From JAJDUF01 sp965214295 (GTDB lineage: Bacteria > Chloroflexota > UBA11872 > UBA12225 > JAJDUF01): DNA of 64,000 bases. The DNA is taken from positions 2,418,001-2,482,000 of the forward strand of contig OZ243944.1 in the NCBI GenBank assembly GCA_965214295.1. Direction: 5' to 3'. The notes beneath the pieces are model-generated. The model had not been told where the DNA came from, ran no database searches, and worked only from the letters and a program-made list of their open reading frames with translations. Position 1 is the first letter of the stretch, and each line of letters starts with the position of its first letter. Shown one piece after another: positions 61,386 to 64,000 of the stretch. Both the position numbers and the translations under genes were made by a program.

Positions 61386-61705
61386 ACGATAATGTTCGCG
61401 GATGCTGGCTTCTTCGGCTGGATCATACTTGGGCCGTCCTACCCGGCCAGCAATGTGCCGGCGCGTGCGGACTGCCCGGTGTGTCAGACGTAAGCCAGCG
61501 GCCGCCTCCCTCACTCTCCCCCGGAGCACGCTCCAGGAGAGAGTAGAGCAGGGAAGGAAGTTCACCAAACAGGCAGAGCACGATACGGGCCCCGTTCGGC
61601 GGACGAAGCAACATCATCCCAAGAAGTACTATTCTCCATGACGTTGAAAAGCCGAGGAGAGGGCCAGAAAGCCGAAGCGTCAGCTTCGTGGTGGAACGTT
61701 GAATT

Positions 61706-62174
61706 GTGGGAGGAAAGTTCGTGGAGTCAGGATTCCTGCACAGCCGCTTTGGTCTGGGAGAATTAGATTACGACGCTCAACTTCTTGCTATTCGCAGCCT
61801 ACTATTTCGTCAAGAACGAGCTGACCAGGAGCTTTCGGAAAGGATTGGGAAGGTCGGGAAAGTCGCGAAACAGACCAGCGGGATCGCAAGTGACTGTGCG
61901 GTTGATGAATGGGTGGACCTGGTCCACAGTTCATGCTACCAGGATGCGGCTCATAGTATGGCGGGGCGGCGGTTTTGAGTGGCCCCGTGAAGAGCTTGAG
62001 AGATTCGAGAAGAAGTTGAACGAATCCTGCTGGCCTTCCGATTGGTTCTTGCAGGCCACATCCAATGATAAACTATGGATGTTCTACATGTCTCCAAAAT
62101 TCATAGGACACTGCCTCGGTCTTGTAGAGAAGGTCATCAAGGGAATCGAAGAGTTCGACGTGGATAAGTATTAA
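61706..62174 (+). pseudogene. Frameshifted gene of unknown function
   Basis: Two overlapping frames appear to be parts of one protein. Frame 1 (61706-61978) gives VESGFLHSRFGLGELDYDAQ...HSMAGRRF and stops at 61978. The next frame continues with GGFEWPREELERFEKKLNESC...VIKGIEEFDVDKY to 62174. Joining them near 61965-61975 (a GGCGGTTTT run) gives about 155 residues of coherent, AT-richer sequence. No recognised domain. A decayed gene or a slippage site, the former more likely next to the IS remnant. Confidence 0.5.
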
Positions 62175-62620
62175 TTCCTGCAGGCAGCAAGAAAGCCCGC
62201 ACACCTGGATCGCAGGGAAGGCCGTCAGAAAGCTAATGCTAGCCTCTTCTCCTGCGGTCCTGCCGAAGGCCCTGAAACTCCCGCTGCGGATGAGGGGGAC
62301 GACTCATTGCCGCATTGCTGGGAGCGATGTGCTGGGCGGAGCCTGTGGACACTGTGGATTTGACGGACCGCAGGCACCTAGCCAGAGTGTCCCTGCAACC
62401 CGTTGGCTGTGGCGGCCTACAGCAGTAGAGCTACGCAAGGAGTATCGGGCCATACCGTTCACACCTCTTACCCTCCATCGCGTACTCGGCGGTGGTACTT
62501 CCGCAACCCCTCTCGCCGCGACCGGCTCAATCATCACGAACACCGTGCCGTCCTGCCCGCAGCCCCGGATACTTAGACGCCTCCCGGTGCCGGCCAGACT
62601 ACCACTGCTCACACCGGCGC
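62175..62620. other. Gene-free interval
   Basis: About 446 bases between the frameshifted gene and the isomerase. No coding, RNA or clear repeat recognised; open frames here lack ribosome sites and look like chance. Confidence 0.5.
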
Positions 62621-63490
62621 TCAGGCTAGTGTGATGCCCTGCTCGCGGGCAACCTGACGGATGTTGTGGAAGGCTACTACCTTATCGTCGAGCTGTGACA
62701 GGTGCTCCACGTGCAGCACGACATCGTGATCGAGTGCAGCGGCCCGGCGGAGCAGAGCAGCGTAGTCGAGATTGCCCTTGCCGGGCACTGCCTCGTCCAG
62801 GCGGCAGACGGTGAGGAGACCTTGATCGTTGCGTTGGAGGCCGGAGAGGATGGTGTCCTTGGCGTGTATCGATACGATGTCGCCGCCGAGGGTATCGAAG
62901 GCGTGATTGAGGAACGGGGCCGTATCGTAGTAGGTGTCCAACGTTACCAGGTTTACCGGATCGAGCAGCACCCGGAGCCGGGGTGAGCCGACCTCCCGCA
63001 GCAAACGGGCGATCTGCTCCACGGAGTAGAGGGGGCCTAGTTGGTGGGGATGGGCGGCGATGTCCATGCCGGCGGCGGCGGCGGCAGAAGCCATCTCGCC
63101 AATCGTTGCGACCACACGCTCCCATACGGCCGCGGAGCGTGGGTCTTCGCCGGAAGTGCCGTTGAGCGAGAATAACACCGTGAGACTGAAGCCGACGCAG
63201 GTTGCCCCCAGGATGCTGGCGTGGGCGAGGTTTCGACGGTAGGCGTCGAGCGAAGACCGGTTTTCCGCCGGGTCGCGTGCGGCTAGCCCTTGATGGAAGC
63301 GGCTCAACTCGCCGATGCATAGTCCTTGGTCGTCGAGAAACTGCCGCAGCCGTTGGATATCCTGATCGGTCCAGTCGAGCTGCGTAGCGCCGCAAATGGT
63401 CGTCATGTCGAGGTAGCGGCAGGTTTGGGCCAACTGCTCTAGTGCGGCGTGCTCCAACCCCAAGGGTAGCGTTGTGCTCAAGCGGATCAT
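62621..63490 (-). CDS. Sugar phosphate isomerase/epimerase (TIM barrel)
   Basis: 289 residues from the ATG at 63490, preceded by GAGGGGAACGAGACACC. Xylose-isomerase-like barrel; likely metal-site segments IAAHPHQLGPL, VLLDPVNLVTL, IVSIHAKD and VVLHVEHLSQLDD. Paralogue of the gene at 11748. Substrate unknown. Confidence 0.83.
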   Translation of the reverse strand: MIRLSTTLPLGLEHAALEQLAQTCRYLDMTTICGATQLDWTDQDIQRLRQFLDDQGLCIGELSRFHQGLAARDPAENRSSLDAYRRNLAHASILGATCVGFSLTVLFSLNGTSGEDPRSAAVWERVVATIGEMASAAAAAGMDIAAHPHQLGPLYSVEQIARLLREVGSPRLRVLLDPVNLVTLDTYYDTAPFLNHAFDTLGGDIVSIHAKDTILSGLQRNDQGLLTVCRLDEAVPGKGNLDYAALLRRAAALDHDVVLHVEHLSQLDDKVVAFHNIRQVAREQGITLA

Positions 63491-63611
63491 GGTGTCTCGT
63501 TCCCCTCTTCGCGCCCAGCCGCACGCGGAGGGCCGCACGCGGCTGACTCGCTATTCCGGGGACCCTCCGGCCCAGGCTTGGCGACCATGATACAGTGTGG
63601 TGGACAAGTGG

Positions 63612-63716
63612 GGGCCTCACCCCCGGCCCCTCTCCACCATGTAGAGAGGGGTGTGGCGACCGGGCCGGGGTCTATGGGTGGACCTGGATTGCGGCTTCCG
63701 CCGCAATGACGGATGG
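63612..63716. repeat. REP-like palindromes
   Basis: CCCCTCTCCACCATGTAGAGAGGGG hairpin followed by GGATTGCGGCTTCCGCCGCAATGACGG. Between isomerase and PhyH genes. Confidence 0.6.
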
Positions 63717-63742
63717 GGAGGGGTAGGTAAAAGGGGTAGGTG

Positions 63743-64000
63743 ATGATGAATAGTCCATGCATTGATGATCGCGATTGGTCGAGGCTCACGCTCGGTGAAC
63801 GCATTCGGATGCTTGAGGTGGAGGGCTATCTGGTGCTTCCGGACCTCCTCTCCGCGGAGCAGGTGGCCCGATTGAAGGCGCAAACTGCGCCGCTGGACAC
63901 CATCCATACCGACTACTCGGAGCGACAGCGCGTGCGGGGAAATATGAGCTTCCTCGGCGGCGCTGTCACGGAGCTGATTGCCCATCCGCCTACCATTGCG
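63743..64000 (+). CDS. Phytanoyl-CoA dioxygenase-family protein (PhyH), cut by the window edge
   Basis: 86 codons to the window end with no stop. ATG at 63743 or 63746 follows AAGGGGTAGG. LGERIRMLEVEGYLVLPDLLSAEQVARLK is a characteristic PhyH N-terminus, and RGNMSFLGGAVTELIAHPP fits the next segment. The iron-binding HxD and distal His lie beyond the window. Confidence 0.75.
   Translation, partial: MMNSPCIDDRDWSRLTLGERIRMLEVEGYLVLPDLLSAEQVARLKAQTAPLDTIHTDYSERQRVRGNMSFLGGAVTELIAHPPTIA

Overview
This is a high-GC bacterial chromosome window with short intergenic gaps, many of them filled by palindromic repeats. The layout fits a free-living or host-associated bacterium, possibly Chloroflexota. 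That is an inference from the palindromic repeat types (including the 'CTTCGACAGGCTCAG' and 'CTTCGCTCCGCTCAGAATGAC' kinds), the decaprenyl-phosphate transferase homologue, and the many Gfo/Idh/MocA, PhyH and TIM-barrel isomerase genes. No rRNA or other strong phylogenetic marker is present, so this is tentative.

Layout. 0-5.4 kb: a PD40-type lipoprotein, a double alpha/beta-hydrolase and an uncharacterised 675-residue protein. 5.8-8.0 kb: an AT-richer cassette resembling a type II restriction-modification system (Xre regulator, candidate endonuclease, C5 methyltransferase). 8.1-20.5 kb: alcohol dehydrogenase, YhfC-type membrane protease, HtrA-like protease, RsmC-like methyltransferase, an OmpR-type response regulator with its histidine kinase, cysteine desulfurase, histidine phosphatase and a BON-domain membrane protein. 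20.7-24.2 kb: the conserved tig-clpP-clpX group, followed by tRNA-Gly(GCC). 24.6-27.7 kb: sugar-nucleotide epimerase, GDP-fucose synthase and a UbiA-type polyprenyl-phosphate transferase, suggesting surface glycan synthesis. 28-46.5 kb: an accessory/catabolic region with hydroxyacid dehydrogenase, a large FG-GAP propeller protein, a DUF3830-racemase pair, FAD oxidoreductase, C45 acyltransferase, SDR, Gfo/Idh and plant-type leucine-rich-repeat (LRR) lipoproteins. 46.5-48.7 kb and 53.5-55.5 kb: two AT-richer nuclease-like genes, the second an AIPR protein fused to a cold-shock domain. 49.6-52.5 kb: PhyH, pfkB kinase and DeoC/LsrF-type aldolase. 55.6-64 kb: Gfo/Idh dehydrogenases, a 3-hydroxyisobutyrate-dehydrogenase-like enzyme, amidohydrolase, an IS1595-type transposase remnant, a frameshifted gene, a TIM-barrel isomerase and a PhyH gene cut by the window edge.

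The main points of interest are four. (1) Defence-like islands of AT-richer DNA: the R-M cassette with a candidate operator palindrome, the lone PD-(D/E)xK protein and the AIPR-CSD fusion, which has a near-consensus promoter. (2) Matching 11-bp direct repeats upstream of both the two-component regulator and the HtrA gene, pointing to a shared envelope-stress circuit whose kinase has an aberrant ATP-binding G1 box. (3) A three-member LRR lipoprotein family in successive states of expansion and decay. (4) Several MITE-like and REP-like repeat families, two of which supply the 3' ends of genes.
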